The translations under genes were made by a program, and so were the position numbers. This document shows positions 45,790-57,203 of a stretch of DNA of 64,000 nucleotides, one piece after another (the first letter of the stretch is position 1; the number at the start of each line of letters is the position of its first letter). This stretch comes from Roridomyces roridus (lineage: Eukaryota; Basidiomycota; Agaricomycetes; Agaricales; Mycenaceae), in contig JARKIF010000015.1 in assembly GCA_029378245.1 (NCBI GenBank), forward strand, positions 248,001 through 312,000, given 5' to 3'. The notes under the pieces are model-generated. The model was not told where the DNA came from, made no database searches, and was given only the letters and a program-made list of their open reading frames with translations.

Positions 45790-47603
45790 ATGGCCGAGTT
45801 GGCTCTAGGACTCGTCGGCGCCGCCGCTACAATGGGAGCAGCATCACTTGAGGCTGCATCCGGCTTCGTAGGACGCCATGAGAGCCGGCATCAGCAAGAG
45901 ATCATGGAGACGGAAAGGAACACGAGAGCTTTCAGAGAGAATCTCGATCGTGCGGGCAGAGATGTAACACAGGAGGAGGAGAGGGAATTCTGGGGGACCA
46001 GAGCTGAGTACGTGCCTATGCGCACCCTTCGGAGTCATCGCAACTCACATCGTGATTCGACAGGGCTCTTTCAAACGCAGATGGCTACTACCACAGCATC
46101 GAATGCTTTAAGCAAGCTTCATGGCTCAATCCGCTGGATAAAATGAAGAAGAAGGCCAAGGTCAGACAGTGGAAAAGCTCGACGCGGCGATCAAACCAGT
46201 CTCTCAGAAGCATCAACGAGGTGAGCCCTTTTCATCGAGGCAGCCCAGGAGAGATCGCAATAATTTCTAGTCCGTTTCCTCGGGTTCCGACACGTCCTCG
46301 GTCACCGCCTCGTCGGGATCTCCCCCTGGATCGAACCTCGCTGGAGAGGAAATTCAGGACTGGGCAAACGATGTATATGACGAGTATGATTCTGCCGACG
46401 ACCATTATCCCACCGAAGCACGAGTGGGAGCCAATATGAAGGCCCAAGTTCTCGCGATCATCCAGATGCTCGATGCTAAACGCGCTATGGGAAGGTTCGA
46501 CCTATCTGACGATCGTACGTTCCTTCTGCATTCTATCGGTTCGGTCTTGACTATTTTTCTTCAAGCCATATTTTGCCGTATGATAAAGAGGCACATACCC
46601 CCAATGTTCCACGTCCTCGACGATAGCGATGATGAACTTCGAGAGGCTTCCACTGAGGTGTTGGACAGGCTGGCGGATAATGGTAAGATTCTTGATCTTG
46701 GAGTTGAGTTGCTCATTCGTCCCATACAGCCATCTTTCATGACAACGTGGCCGATCTCATTCCGCGAATCATCGAATTACTCGAACACGAGAACTTGTCC
46801 ATCCGGACTTCTGCTGTGCGGCTGTTTCGCCGTTTGTTTACTACTCATCGTCTCGGCGATGATCGTGCGTGCTCACGCCGCCACATCTTCTTCCCTCTCA
46901 TAATTTTCCTCCAGCGCTGTTTTGCCGAATGATAGAGGCGCAAATTCCCCGGATTTTCAACATGTTGGAAGAGAGTGACGACGCAGCTGCCGTGTTGGAG
47001 AGCTTGGCCGAACAGAGTAAGTAAGATCTTCCTCGACCTAAGCGCAACTCTCACGCGTCTTCTTCAGCCGTGTTCCATCCTTCGATCGCCCGGGAAATTC
47101 CGCGATTCATGGAGAATCTCAAACACCCAAACCCTGCCGTCCGCGCCACGGTCCAGAATCTCTACCGCGCGTTTGCTTCCCATCGTGAGTGACTTCGCCC
47201 GCCATGCCTTCAAGCAATTTGTAAAGTGCCTTCAGACTCCCTCCTTACCGCTCTGGGAGCCCAAATCCCTGTTGGAATATACGAAGCAAGCTGGTGAATC
47301 CGCGTTTGGTAAGGTGATGGGCTCACCGGTATCTACATAAGAGGATTGCCGCCCGTGGTCAGTCGCTGTTATACTTCCGGTCCTCGACCTGATTCAGGTT
47401 CCGCCACAGGTCTCTGCCGCGAGGTACTTATTACGTTCACAGTTCCTTCTATGCAGAGTCTGCTATCGGACGATGATCCGGCAGTCCGTGGCGCTGCCGG
47501 TAGGGCTCTTCATGCTATCGGCCAACCTACACGGTTCAACCATGTGTGGCAAAGTTGGGACGCGAGACAAACCCAGGCAACTCAAAAACGACACATTACA
47601 TAA
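45790..47603 (+). pseudogene. HEAT-repeat gene, copy A (internally deleted)
   Basis: The N-terminal exon is MAELALGLVGAAATMGAASL, then GFVGRHESRHQQEIMETERN, RAFRENLDRAG, VTQEEEREFWGTRAE. Exon 2 joins in phase (ALSNADGYYHSIECFKQASW; VRQWKSSTRRSNQSLRSINE), then an acidic Ser-rich linker (SVSSGSDTSSVTASSGSP; EEIQDWANDVYDEYD). HEAT-like units follow, one per exon: RHIPPMFHVLDDSDDELREA, LIPRIIELLEHENLSIRTSA, QIPRIFNMLEESDD, EIPRFMENLKHPNPAVRATV. The fifth unit hits a stop (IPVGIYEASW). The next alignable piece is the junction to the last unit (SMQSLLSDDDPAVRGAAGRA). Relative to copy B the units between are missing. The function is unknown. The family looks like an effector-type N-terminus on a HEAT solenoid. 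Confidence 0.7.
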
Positions 47604-47763
47604 CATCATATGATACAGGAGTCTGCAGATCAATGGAGGATGTCGGTGGATGTCGGAAAGAGACGCGGAGCAGCTGGTGCTCGACGTCGCACGGTATTTT
47701 GTCGGTTTCCGCCTGTATTCAAAGAGACAATATATTGAAGAAGATTGAAAGGTTACAGAGTCA

Positions 47764-48222
47764 TTACGCCGCATGCGTGTTATTCCACAACGACCTGATC
47801 ACAAAATCCGTTGGATCAGGACTCGTATTCGTCAAAAGGTTTTCATTGAGAACAAATTTCACTTTGGCACGAAAATCAGCATCAGATTCTCTCATCGCGG
47901 GAGTTTGCGCACGGGTACGAGGGATTCCCGGCACGAGATAAAATCCATTGAACGGAAGACCGGTGGAAGCGTCGACGAAGATGCCTATGGTTCCTGCTGG
48001 ATGGTCGAGCCACGTCCATGGGGCGACTCCACCGCGAGCTGAGAGCGTGAAAGTGAGGTTCTGAGATATGGTGAGGTGAATCTCGGGGTCGACGAGGGGC
48101 GCTTTGGCGAGGGACACGGGGGTAAACTGTCATTGAAGTAAGCTTCCGTTGGGCAGACATGGGATATATAAAGGCGCACGTATTGCTCATTCGTCACCGT
48201 CTTGTTATCGACCTTCGCCGGA
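47764..48222 (-). pseudogene. beta-mannosidase 3' fragment
   Basis: A truncated duplicate of the last exons of the gene at 53.1-56.4 kb: TNEQYVRLYIS, then APLVDPEIHLTISQNLTFTL, RGGVAPWTWLDHPAGTIGIF, GFYLVPGI, an intron, and KFVLNENLLTNTSPDPTDFV to NNTHAA-stop at 47764. It lacks the catalytic domains and any start. A few differences from the complete copy suggest a moderately old event. Confidence 0.85.
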
Positions 48223-49417
48223 TGTGATTGATGTGCCGAGGCACGTGATCCGTTCCCGCTTTCCTCCGCACCACCACGTCATTGACAAAATCCGCTGCTG
48301 CTCACTCCTTGGTTCATCTGTTATCTTTAGTGGGCTGACTCCCGAGGCCCTGCTGGGTCTTACTCTACTTTCACCTCCGAGTCGTCCAACCAACCTGCTA
48401 TATATGGTGAAATGCAGACAGCCTGAGGCGGCCCTCTGACTTGCCTCTGACTGATTGGTGCCGAAATGCTATATAGGCAAGGCAGTACAATGACAGCCTC
48501 TCGAGCTCTTCTCTCCCGCCCCCATCTTGAATCTCACAAAACCCCAAGTAGATGGCCGAGGTTGCTCTGGGACTCGTTGGCGCAGCCGCTACAGCCGGAG
48601 GTGCAGCGCTCGACGCTGCATCAGGCTTCGTGGGACGCCACGAGAGTAGGCATCAACAAGAAATCATGGAGACCGAGAGGAATACGAGGGCCTTCAGGGA
48701 GAACCTCGATCGCGCGGGAGGGGATGTTACGCAGGAGGAGGAGAGGGATTTTCAAAGGACCAGAGACGAGTACGTGCATCTCCCCCTTGCATACAATTCA
48801 TTCACGGATCATATCTGAAGGGCTGTGTCCAACGCGGACTACTACTACAAGAGCATTATGAACTATAAGAAAGCCCCGTGGCGCAATCCGGTGAAGAAGC
48901 TGAAGAAAAAGAACGACGTCAGAAGATGGAAGAACCTGACACGCCAATCGAATCACTCATTGAGGAGTATCAACGAGGTGCGTCTTGTCTGACATCCAGC
49001 TGGCAGAAATCTGAGCAATGTCCAGTCTGTTACCTCAGGCTCAGACACGTCCTCGGTCACTGCTTCGTCAGGCTCCCCTCCAGGATCCAATCTAGCTGGA
49101 GAGGAAATCCAGGACTGGGCAAACGATGTATATGACGAGTATGATCCTGTCGACGACCATTATCCCACCGAAGCACGAGTGGGAGTTAATATGAAGGACC
49201 AAATTCTCGCGATCATCCGGATGCTCGATGCTAAACGCGCTGTGGGAAGGGTCTACCTAGCTGAAGACCGTACGTATTCTCCGTGCCATATGGTTCGTGT
49301 CCCGACTCATTTGCCTGGAGCCGGCTTTTGTAGGGTGATAAGAAGGCAAATGCCCCAAATGTTCCACGTCCTCGACGACGGCGATGATGCACTTCGAAAA
49401 GCTTCCACTGAGGCATT

Positions 49418-50099
49418 CACTGCATTTTACCTACTTCTAGGCAAACCCCTTGCCTAGATGTCTAGACAAACCACCTTGGCAAGGATGTTTGCCTGGCCTT
49501 GTCTAGACAGTCTAGATACATGCATCTGAGTTTGTCTTTGCTCAGCATGGATGTAGACAAACCCAGACAAATCCCGCTCAAGCTAGATAAATTGACCAGG
49601 CCTTGGTTGTTCCTCGTGCGGCGCTGCGCTGGCCGGTTTGCGAGCCCCGTTGCATCGATGGGGAGCAGAGATAGTGGTGGGAGGAAAAGAAAGGGAGGCA
49701 GGCGGGCCTGCAGGCCTGCACAGTGAGACCCTATCATTGGTGGTGGGAGAAGCAGTACGGGCATCAAGATCAATTGAACATTGATTGAACAAGCTCTAAA
49801 GTTTTTTCAAGCCGTCACTCTGACAGCAGATTTGGAGCGCAATGAGATAGAACGAGATTGGTGCACAGCTTGGTCATGAATTCGGGGATTTTCGCAGGTG
49901 AGATGAACCCAGGCAAGGCCCGAGAAACCCTGATCAACCTCGGCAAGGTTGGTCGAGGACACCTCGTAGAACCTAGATTAACCCCCGGTCCAGACCAAGC
50001 CCGAGCAAGGTAAATCAACCTACACAAACCCAGACAAACCCAGACCCAACCTCGTAGAACCTAGATTACCCCTTGCCTAGAAATGGGCAAAATGCAGTG
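49418..50099. mobile_element. CACTA-like non-autonomous DNA transposon (MITE-type)
   Basis: 682 bases bounded by imperfect inverted repeats of about 29 bases beginning CACTGCATTTT; 25 of 29 positions (counted with the adjoining T of the duplicated ATT) agree. A three-base duplication ATT lies at 49415-49417 and 50100-50102. CACTG/CACTA ends with 3-bp target duplications are the marks of the CACTA (CMC/EnSpm) group. Inside are repeated subterminal words (CCTCGTAGAACCTAGATTA twice; CTTGCCTAG; AGACAAACCCAGAC). No transposase is encoded. It sits inside a coding exon of HEAT copy B. Confidence 0.8.
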
Positions 50100-50119
50100 A
50101 TTGGAGAGGCTGGCCGATA

Positions 50120-50668
50120 CAGAGGGAAACCCCCATCCGGACCGGACCCACCACCGGACTCATGCTGTTCGGAAGCTCTGATGGGGCCAAATTTTTATTG
50201 GGTCATAGCGAATGTAATAGGCTCCCCAGACGTAAATTTCTGGATTGAAACGAACCACAACCACCGAGGTACGGTCGATTTACTTTGTGTCCACCAAATC
50301 AGCCAAATCACACAATCCACCAAATTCATTTGATCATATTTCAACCACCGCAGCTCCTGGAGGGCCATGCTGCTGTGAGGATATAGACCTCAACAGGGCC
50401 TTCCAAGGGACACTTTACCCCGTGGGAAAAACACACATATCGGGTCAGCAATAATGATTTGGTCCGGATGTGGGTTTATCTAATGTTTGCACGATCTTGA
50501 TAACTTTTCTCCTGCACGGTGAAGGGTGGACTCTTGTGACCCATGAAAAATAGAGAAGACAGGTCATATACCTATCTACCAGACCCCAGCAGTAGACCGT
50601 GCAACTGCCCTTGGTCTCATGATATTACACCATCTTCGATGAGTGGTCCGGATGGGGGTTTCCCTCTG
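50120..50668. mobile_element. TA-target MITE with perfect 24-bp inverted repeats
   Basis: 549 bases with perfect terminal inverted repeats of at least 24 bases starting CAGAGGGAAACCCCCATC, flanked by TA at 50118-50119 and 50669-50670. A TA duplication with CAG-initial ends fits the Tc1/mariner superclass. No transposase frame is present. The paralogous empty site in copy A (GGCGGATAATGG) has a single TA at this place. The insertion is four bases before the exon's 5' splice site. Confidence 0.85.
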
Positions 50669-52518
50669 TAATGGTAAAGTTTTTGATCTTGTAGTTATGT
50701 CGCTCATTGGCCCCATACAGCCATCTTTCATGACATCGTGGCTGCTGGCATTCCGCGAGTCATCGAACTACTTGAACACGGGAACTTGTCCATCCGGATT
50801 TCTGCTGTGCGCCTGTTTCGCCGTGTGTTTACTACCCACCGTCTGGCCGATGATCGTGCGTGCTCACGCCGCCACATTTTGTCCCCTCTCATAATTTTCC
50901 TCCAGCGATATTTTACCCGAAGATACAGGCGCAAATTCCCCGGATTTTCAAGATGTTAGAAGAGAGTGACGACGCAGCTGCCGTGTTGGAGAGCTTGGCG
51001 GATAAGCGTAAGATCTTCCTCAATCTAAGCCTCATTCTCACGCGTCCCGCGCAGCCGTGTTCTATCCTTCGATCGCCCGTTACATTCCGCGATTAATTGG
51101 GGACCTCAAACACCAAAGCTCTGCCGTCCGGGCCACGGTCGAACATCTGTTTTGCGTGTTCGCTACCCATCGTGAGTGACTTTACCGCCTTGAAGCAATT
51201 TGTAAAGTGGCTTCAGCGTCACTTCGCATTCGCTTCGCCTTGGAATCCCAGATCCCCGCAATAAACTACATTATCCACTACGAGAAGGACGAGGAGATAC
51301 GGAGATCTGCTATAGATGTGTTCAAGAGCTGGCCTCCGCCAATCGTGAGTGATCTATCTCTCCGCCGATACCTCTCACATTCTGTCCAGCGAACCTGCAC
51401 TCTGCCATAGTCACTGAAATCCCTCTTCTCTTTTGGATGGTCAGGAACAGCCGTCCGTCTACCCGGGAGGTCGGCACGGAGCTCATCTGCAATGTTGCCT
51501 GTTACAGTAGACACCTCGCCGTTCATCTAGCAACGAGAGCACTAACACTTCGCAGAAGTATTCCACACGGCCATACGTGCGGAAATTCCCGGTATCATTG
51601 AGATGCTTCAAGATGAGCGAGAGCGGGTTCGCACCTCTGGCATTCGCCTTTTCAGGAAACTCACCGCACACGGTGAGTATCTAGATTACCCCTGGTGTGT
51701 TTGTGTCTCTGATTCACGGACAGAGGCCCTTCACAACGGGTTGAGAGCTCAGATTCCCAGAATCGTCCTCATCATGGAAATCCACCGGGGAGATTCAGAC
51801 GTACGCGCGTCTGCTGGGCATCTTTTGAGGCAAGCATGTGTCTATCTTACGTGACCGGTCTCCTTCTTCCAACCATCTTACATTTCCCGCAGCCACGTTT
51901 TGTGGTGCGATGAAGGCCGAAGTACCTCGCATTCTTGCGATGGTCACAGCCACAGATCAGCGTGTACAACAAAAAGCTTTTGATATTTTCGTCAAGATGT
52001 CCGAGCTTCGTACGAGCCACTCTCTGCGTGAACCTGCCATTGAGCCTGACTTCGTACTAGAACGTTTCCAGGAGGCCGTAGAAGCAGAAATCCCACGTAT
52101 CCTCGACATGTTCGAGCATCAGCATTATGATGTTCGTGCCTCGGCTGTTCGCCTGTTCGTCCGACTTGGAACGCTGCCCCGTATGTGTTCGTTCCCGTGT
52201 TACTTGCATGTTTAATCTTTGGTGAAGAGTACGACGATGCGATAGAGACCTATATTCCAACCCTGGTGAAGATGGTGGGGACCAGGATTGGAGAGAGCCG
52301 CGAGTGTGCCACTGAAACGATTGAGAGCATTACCGTCCGTGGTGAGTCCCTTTTATTCCTCCAGTCCTTGACCTGATTCAGGTTCCGCCACAGGTCTATG
52401 CAGTGAAACACTCAGGGCTCAAATTCCTTCTATCCAGAGTCTGCTATCGGACGATGATCCTGGGGTCCGTGGCGCCGCTGTTAGGGCTCTTCATGCTATC
52501 GGACAACATTCGATTTAA

Positions 52519-53053
52519 TACACGCTTCAACTGTTGGTGTAATATTGCATAGTTCACCGCGCGCTGGTAATGAACTTGAGCCGCGAAACAAAACACAGGC
52601 AACTCGAAAAAAAGACACGAACATTGGGTTCACATGAATCATATGTTACAGAAGATGAGATCAATCGAGGATGTTGAAAACTTTTCCAGGAGCGGAGAAG
52701 TTTGACGAAAAACCGCTGGAACATCCAGAGTACAAGGCTAGTATTTCGCTCTCGAATAGAATGGGGGAAGCACTGGCCCCAATAGTAACATTCGCGGTTC
52801 AAACAAGATCCAAAGACGATATTGGTCCAGTTCTTAGGCTCCAACTCATACACAGAGATGGAGTCATCATGGATTTAAAGACATCCACGGGTTCGACTCT
52901 CGAGTTTGGTGTACTAGGTATTTGAGCAACACAACACTCTTTGTTTCTTACAAACACTATCCGAATCCGAATGCGTCAGTTGGTCAAGACGTCCGTTTCC
53001 GCCTACATTTAAAGACACAATATATTCAAGAAGATTGAAAGGTTACAGAGTCA
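52519..53053. other. intergenic between copy B and the beta-mannosidase gene
   Basis: The convergent 3' flanks. An 84-codon plus-strand frame (52671-52925) has no recognised features. The last part is duplicated after copy A. Confidence 0.4.
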
Positions 53054-56000
53054 TTACGCCGCATGCGTATTATTCCACAACGACCTGATCACAAAGTCAT
53101 TTGGATCGGGACTCGTATTCGTCGAAAGGTTCTCATTGAGAACAAATTTCACTGTTGCACGAAAATCAGCATCAGATTCTCTCATCGCGAGAGTTTACGC
53201 ACCGGTACGTTCGATTCCCGGCACGAGATAAAATCCATTGAACGGAAGACCGGTGGAAGCGTCGACGAAGATGCCTATGGTTCCTGCTGGATGGTCGAGC
53301 CACGTCCATGGGGCGACTCCACCGCGAGCAGACAGCGTGAAAGTGAGGTTCTGGGATACGCTGAGGTGGATCTCGGGGTCGACGAGAGGCGCTTGGGCGA
53401 GGGACACAGGGGTAAACTGCCATTGAAGTGAGCTTCCGTTGGGGAGAGAGGATATATAAAGGCGCACGTATTGCTCATTCGTCACCGTCTTGTTATCGAC
53501 CTCGGCCGTAACATTGAGGAGCATCCACACCTCCTCCGCTTTCTGTCCCTTCGGCAGGACCGCGCCCAACCCCACGCTCTTGGAGATGAGCGAGTTGTTC
53601 AACGAAGGCACCGTGAATTCATGCTTGCTCGTGCTCAGCTCCTTGCCGAGCCAGTTGTACCACGTCAACTGGGCAGAGCCACTGACGGGCTCCCACCGAT
53701 CCGATGTGACGAGGACTTCCAAGGTGGCGTTGTCGGGCGTCCAGAAAGGGTAGATCATCACCGGTGAAAAGGTCGTGGTGATTCCGTACTGCAGGACCTT
53801 CCAACGCCCAGAGTATTCGATACTGCTCCAGCTGACGCCTTGCCCTGCTTTGACTCAGCATCCATCGCACGAGGCGGAAGAGAAGGACGCACAGATATCA
53901 TTCAACTGCCACACCAACGCCCCGAGATTATTCTCCCCTTGCCCCGCTCCCCTCCGATACCACGCAATCTCCGCCATCATGTTCATGCTTTGGAACACCT
54001 GCGTACTCCAACACCACTGCGCAAACGTCTGGTTCGCATCGGGCGTTCCCGGAGTGGGTAACCATAGCTCGACAGCCTCGGTCATCTGCGCCTGGCCTTG
54101 CGGGGCGTTGGGATTCGGGAAAGCGAGGCTCCCAGCGGGCGGGTGGTGGTCGCGCGAGGAGACAACGGTGGAGTTGAAGGAAAAGTCTTCCGGAGAGAGG
54201 AGCACTTCTTCCCAGCTGAAGAACGAGGGCATAGAGTGGAAGCCGAACTCGTTGACGAATCTGGGTGCGTTGAGTGGATTTTTTGGATGGAATGGATGAT
54301 GGAATCTTACCGAGAGACTGGGTACGTGCTGTAGTTGAAGGCCTGGCTAGCGTCGTAGTTGTAGCGTTCTGAACGAGTCAGTGAAATCCAACGCGCTGGT
54401 AGAAATCTTACCGCTGTTCCCGTAGATATGCCCCGCAGTACCATTACTGAAGCGGAGGACGTAGGGATCCAAGCTGAGAACACCATGCGTCGTCGAGCAG
54501 TCAGTGTACGGCACCTTGATGGAAAGTCAGAAAGCGGATTAGAAACCTCGAAATTCTTCACCGAGTGCGTCTCCGAGACCGTGATGTCTTTCAAAAAGTC
54601 CTGGAATAAAGAAACGAACTGATCCTAAAAGGACGTCAACATGCATTCACAACACACATCCCAGCCACGAACGTACCAAATAAACCGTCCCATTAGCCAT
54701 CGACTGATTGACCCCAATCACAATTCCCTCAATCTCATTCCCTCCCGCCCATTGTGCAAGAGAGGGATGCCGATTAACCCTCCTCACATTCTGCCTCACC
54801 TCCTGCTCGATCGTCTCCAACAAAAAGTCGTTTATCGGGTAGAGAGAGTCAGAGAAGATGAATTCGGACCAGGCGAGTATGCCCAGCTCGTCGCAGAGCG
54901 AGTAAAAGTCGTACACGCCGGTATCTTCCGAGTCGGGTTGGTAGATTCCGCCGCCCCAAACTCGGAGCTAACAGTCCATGAATCAACTGGGCAAGAGAGA
55001 GGAGACGACGCAGACGGACCATATTCTGTCCACTCATCTTGGCACTCTCCAGCACCCACCTCACCTGCTCCGTCGTCGTCCGCGCGTAAAACGGATCAAA
55101 AGGAATAATGTTCGTCCCCAGACTATAAAACGCCTTGCCGTTGATCTCGAAATGCCACTGGTCCCCCGGGGTGATGTGTCGCTCGGCAATGTCGGTTGCA
55201 GAATACGGCAATTGTGCGAGTTTGATGGTGCGGAAGCCCGTGCGGAGCGTCGAGGTCACGGCTGCAGGACCAGTCGGTGTGACGGAGAGGGATATGGTCA
55301 GATTATACAGCTTGGGCGTGCCGAGGTTGTGTGGGTACCACCGTTCGGGGATGTCGTCGGCGATGTGCCAAAGGACGGTAACCCACTTGGGCGCACCCTC
55401 CGCGGTGACGGGGATAGAGGGAATAGCTAGCGCGTGGGACGTAAGATGGAGTTCGTCGATAGAGAGGGTGACCGAGGCGTGGGGGAACAAGGCCGCGGAG
55501 TGCACGGCCAGCGTCACGTTCACGACCCAATCGGCTTTTTCGTTCGCGGGGACGGAGAAGTTTTGGCCAACTTTGTAGATGTCGACGGCGGTTTCAGAGA
55601 GGAAGACGGGTTGCTGCGAGGTGGTCGCGTTGGAGAGGGCGATCAGGTAGGCGGGCTTGAATATCCCGCTTGGGACAAATGCGGGACCCTTCAGATGCAT
55701 TTGGTTTGCGTCGAAGGAAGAAGAAGACAAACGTACCCAATCCCATCCGAAATCAGAATCGACTTTACGTACATAGGTGCGTCCAGCGGGGACTTCGAAC
55801 TGCCCCCGAGTCAGCCACAAGTCTACCAGTGGTAAAACATACCGTGTCGCCGATAATCAACTCCGAGTCAGGCCCCGTACTAACGTTGAGACCGTACCAA
55901 TACGCGGATTCAAAGGCGACTGTAAGGTTTCCAGAAGTGACAGAGCGGAGGAACGACACGTCAAAAACATATTGACGGAATTGATTGTTTACCCAGGCAA

Positions 56001-56443
56001 CGGGCTGGTCGGCGACTGTCTGCAAACAAGTTGAGTCCAAGAAGATAAGAGGGTATGAGACGCACGATGTTGGCGATGGTATCGAGACCGTGGAACTGGA
56101 GCAAGACTTGATCGACCCCTTTAATCCCGCCGGACAGGATGGGAGCAAGGTCCGCCGTGTAGGTCCAGTTGTCCATCCAGACCCAGCGTTCAGTAAAGTC
56201 TGGAAAGTTGTGCTTCAGGTGGTGATGACTTCCGTATAGCGTAGACGCACCATTAATTCCCAATAGCGGCTCCGTGATGATACCTGCGCGCTCCAAGTCG
56301 AGGTGTGCTTGAGATGGGATGCGTGCCGGGATTGCAATCGATCCATTTTGATTGATGAGGGTCCAGTCGAGAGTGGAGAGGTCAAAGACTGTAGCGAGGA
56401 CGCTACAAGTCTGCCACAGCAGGGGGAATAGCAGTAGCCGCAT
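53054..56443 (-). CDS. GH2 beta-mannosidase, secreted
   Basis: Releases terminal beta-mannose from mannan or N-glycan oligosaccharides. The start at 56443 gives the signal peptide MRLLLFPLLWQTCSVLA. Then PARIPSQAHLDLERAGII, ASTLYGSHHHLKHNFPDFTE, RWVWMDNWTY, RKVDSDFGWDWV, WYPHNLGTPKLYNLTISL, FYSLGTNIIPFDPFYARTTT, VYDFYSLCDELGILAWSEFI, then WAGGNEIEG with the acid/base Glu. A later exon has RFVNEFGFHSMPS with the probable nucleophile Glu. The C-terminal beta domain ends in GIER-TVKFVLNENL..NNTHAA at 53054. The last intron (GTGCGT..CAACAG) is needed to reach this end; without it the frame stops at GIERTGA. About a dozen introns. The length of roughly 900 residues fits fungal GH2 beta-mannosidases. 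The 3' end is duplicated at 47.8-48.2 kb. Confidence 0.88.
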
Positions 56444-57203
56444 GGCGGGAGGAAGAAGGAGTGAGGTAGTACGCATGCACTTGGCTTTGACTGGGTGGCC
56501 AAGGTCATGCGCTTGAACGCCTGACGGGCTTCGCTGACGCACCAAGGTGGTGTGATGAGCTTCGAGAAGAAACAGGAGAGAGCGTGACTGCGGCTGCTCA
56601 GGATGTCATCAGGGAAGAATCAATCTGGGAGCGCGGCAGCCCGTAGCGTGCTTCGAATGCCAGCAGCAGAAGAATGGGGCCCGCGTCGCTCCAGCGTCAT
56701 GGGTCTCTGTCGGGTAGTCGCTGGCAGCAACAAGAGCACGGAAGAGCACTGAATTCAGAGGTGGTGGTGGGTGACAAGAGGATTTTGATCCGTACCCTGC
56801 CGAACTGTCCAGTTTGGCAGGCTGATCCGCCGCTTCCGAGAGCCATCATCTCGTCGTCGGTGCTTCCCTGACCGCAGCACCCAGTCCGTCCTATCCTCGC
56901 TCATGAAAACCGCATATTCACCGATCTCACAACATCTAGTTCGGGACAAGGCCCATTGAGTGGAATTGCTTGCTTCTGCCCACCTTCGACAACTTTCGAC
57001 ACTATAGAAACTTCGGCAGCCAGCAATTTCAGCGCGACTCAAATTACTCTATTTGCTGCCGAGAGTGTATTTTTCTCCGGTGTGACTCACCGGCGGCGCC
57101 GTAATGCTGTAGAGTGCCGCTGTCTAGGTAAGGCAGTGCAATGACAGCCTCTCGAGTTCTTGTCTCCCGCCCCCATCCTCAATCTGACAGACACCCCAGA
57201 TAA
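56444..57203. other. divergent promoter region between beta-mannosidase and HEAT copy C
   Basis: No gene is seen. The last 80 bases (GGCAAGGCAGTGCAATGACA and beyond) match the leaders of HEAT copies A and B. Confidence 0.45.

Larger units (their letters stand above)
48552..52518 (+). pseudogene. HEAT-repeat gene, copy B (transposon-disrupted)
   Basis: The N-terminal exons match copy A (MAEVALGLVGAAATAGGAAL; GFVGRHESRHQQEIMETERN). With the two insertions set aside, twelve HEAT-like units can be followed, mostly one per exon of about 110-130 nt separated by about 50-nt phase-1 introns, for example GIPRVIELLEHGNLSIRISA, QIPRIFKMLEESDD, YIPRLIGDLKHQSSAVRATV, EIPGIIEMLQDERERVRTSG, EIPRILDMFEHQHYDVRASA, QIPSIQSLLSDDDPGVRGAA. 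The first HEAT exon contains a transposon at 49418-50099. A second sits at that exon's 3' end (50120-50668). The fifth unit has two extra bases relative to copy C (near 51330), which shifts the frame into a stop (RTCTLP). It is therefore probably not functional. It ends at 52518. Confidence 0.75.
45370..53512. repeat. tandem segmental duplication (two units)
   Basis: Unit 1 is about 45370-48225 and unit 2 begins at about 48226. Both contain the same upstream sequence, a HEAT gene, and then the 3' end of the beta-mannosidase gene in tail-to-tail orientation. In unit 1 the mannosidase part stops abruptly at about 48222; in unit 2 it continues into the whole gene (to 56443). The two mannosidase stretches (about 47700-48222 and 52985-53512) are nearly identical. 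Confidence 0.85.

Noticed and set aside
48085..48197. Frame starting MTNEQYVRLYIS as an independent short gene
   Set aside because: It is the truncated upstream end of the duplicated beta-mannosidase fragment, shifted in frame after the first codons.
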